Assembly (NCBI GenBank): GCA_916720425.1
Contig: CAKARD010000023.1
Span: forward strand, 1 to 15,437
Source: an uncultured Kingella sp.
GTDB taxonomy: Bacteria; Pseudomonadota; Gammaproteobacteria; Burkholderiales; Neisseriaceae
Length of the DNA stretch: 15,437 nucleotides
Reading direction: 5' to 3'
How positions within the stretch are numbered: position 1 is the first letter of the stretch; every line of letters begins with the position of its first letter. The notes beneath the pieces were generated by a model that was not told the origin of the DNA, did not search any database, and was given only the letters and a program-made list of their open reading frames with translations. Position numbers and translations under genes: made by a program. This document shows, in pieces, positions 14,905 through 15,437 of the stretch.

Positions 14905-15437
14905 TTAGTCTTCACCAACCAAAATAAGGTTGTCGTTTACATATTTATAGGGCGGTACAACCAAATTGGTTGGCGCAGGCACGCCTTTATAAACACGTCC
15001 TGCTAAGTCAAATTTCGAGCCATGACAAGGGCAGAAGAACCCCCCTTTCCATGAACCGCCCCCCAAATCCGCTGCGCCCACATCAGGGCGGTAGGTGGGT
15101 GAACAACCCAAATGAGTACAAATCCCAATACCTACCCAAATTTCAGGCTTAATAGCACGTGTTGGATTTTTGCAATACTCAGGCTGTTGATCTGCATTAG
15201 ATGCAGGATCAGCCATATCGCCATCCAAAGTGGGTAAGTCTTTTAATTGAGCGGCTGTACGATGCAAGATAAAGATAGGCTTACCACGCCATTCTGCAAT
15301 GATAAGTTGTCCTTCTTCAACCTTACTCACATCTACTTCAACAGATGCCCCTGCGGCTTTTGCCTTTTCGGACGGGAACCAGCTGGCTACAAACGGTGTT
15401 GCAACTCCTACGGTGGCGATTGCGCCTGCCCCAGAAG
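14905..15437 (-). CDS. petA: Rieske iron-sulfur subunit of the bc1 complex, N-terminus missing
   Basis: The ubiquinol-cytochrome c reductase iron-sulfur protein; 176 residues are visible and the frame runs off the right edge. The visible start (SGAGAIATVGVATPFVASWF) is the membrane anchor; the twin-arginine motif that normally precedes it lies outside. The 2Fe-2S cluster is bound by the two family motifs CTHLGC and CPCHGS, with ligands two Cys and two His, and the disulfide cysteines are present. KFDLAGRVYKGVPAPTNL follows as usual. An internal GTG at 15330 lies in the middle of the extracytoplasmic part (EVDVSKVEEG), so it is not the true start. It is the first gene of petABC. Confidence 0.96.
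   Translation of the reverse strand, partial: SGAGAIATVGVATPFVASWFPSEKAKAAGASVEVDVSKVEEGQLIIAEWRGKPIFILHRTAAQLKDLPTLDGDMADPASNADQQPEYCKNPTRAIKPEIWVGIGICTHLGCSPTYRPDVGAADLGGGSWKGGFFCPCHGSKFDLAGRVYKGVPAPTNLVVPPYKYVNDNLILVGED

Noticed and set aside
14905..15330. GTG at 15330 as the petA start
   Set aside because: It would remove the membrane anchor; the frame continues to the window edge with a normal Rieske N-terminal helix.
1..15437. CRISPR arrays, tRNA or rRNA genes, insertion sequences, prophage genes
   Set aside because: None were seen: no regularly spaced repeats, no cloverleaf-like sequence in the gaps, no transposase or phage-type proteins apart from the HTH part of LeuA.

Overview
The window looks like a chromosomal segment of an AT-rich member of the Neisseriaceae (Betaproteobacteria). 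Three things point there. The encoded proteins read like Neisseria MtrC, MtrD, MtrE, LeuA, MiaB and PetABC. The efflux operon has the neisserial arrangement, with a divergent TetR-type regulator. DNA-uptake-sequence-like 12-mers are present: AGGCTGCCTGAA at 7283-7294, and AGGCTACCTGAA in reverse at 13527-13538. From memory these match dialects described for Simonsiella and Eikenella, so a Simonsiella/Alysiella/Kingella-like lineage is the best guess; the genus is not proven.

Layout, left to right. (1) Positions 2-1336, + strand: the 3' part of a DUF350 membrane protein gene, then an SPFH-domain protein with a C-terminal SHOCT helix. This looks like the end of a PspA-type membrane-stress module whose start lies outside the window. 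A strong bidirectional terminator (1348-1385) separates it from the convergent miaB. (2) Positions 1393-5661, - strand: miaB (tRNA ms2i6A synthase), an orphan solute-binding lipoprotein, and leuA. The leuA frame carries an extra N-terminal helix-turn-helix domain of about 79 residues. (3) Positions 5806-11786, - strand: the mtrC-mtrD-mtrE tripartite RND multidrug efflux operon. A divergent acrR/mtrR-type repressor gene lies at 11995-12615. The 208-base gap between mtrC and the regulator holds a perfect 14-bp palindrome inside a sequence that closely matches the AcrR/MtrR operator, plus a perfect 11-bp hairpin built from two DUS-like cores. (4) Positions 12744-15437, - strand: petA-petB-petC, encoding the three subunits of cytochrome bc1. 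petA is cut by the right edge.

How the parts work together: MtrC, MtrD and MtrE form one pump across both membranes, powered by the proton gradient that the bc1 complex helps build. The repressor probably controls the pump and itself from the shared gap. The remaining genes are housekeeping (tRNA modification, leucine synthesis) or lone accessory genes. No tRNA, rRNA, insertion sequence, prophage or CRISPR array was seen. All intergenic gaps are under 300 bases. The most interesting signals are the HTH-LeuA fusion, the operator-like palindrome, and the repeated use of DUS-like sequences as RNA hairpins or next to a start codon inside operons.
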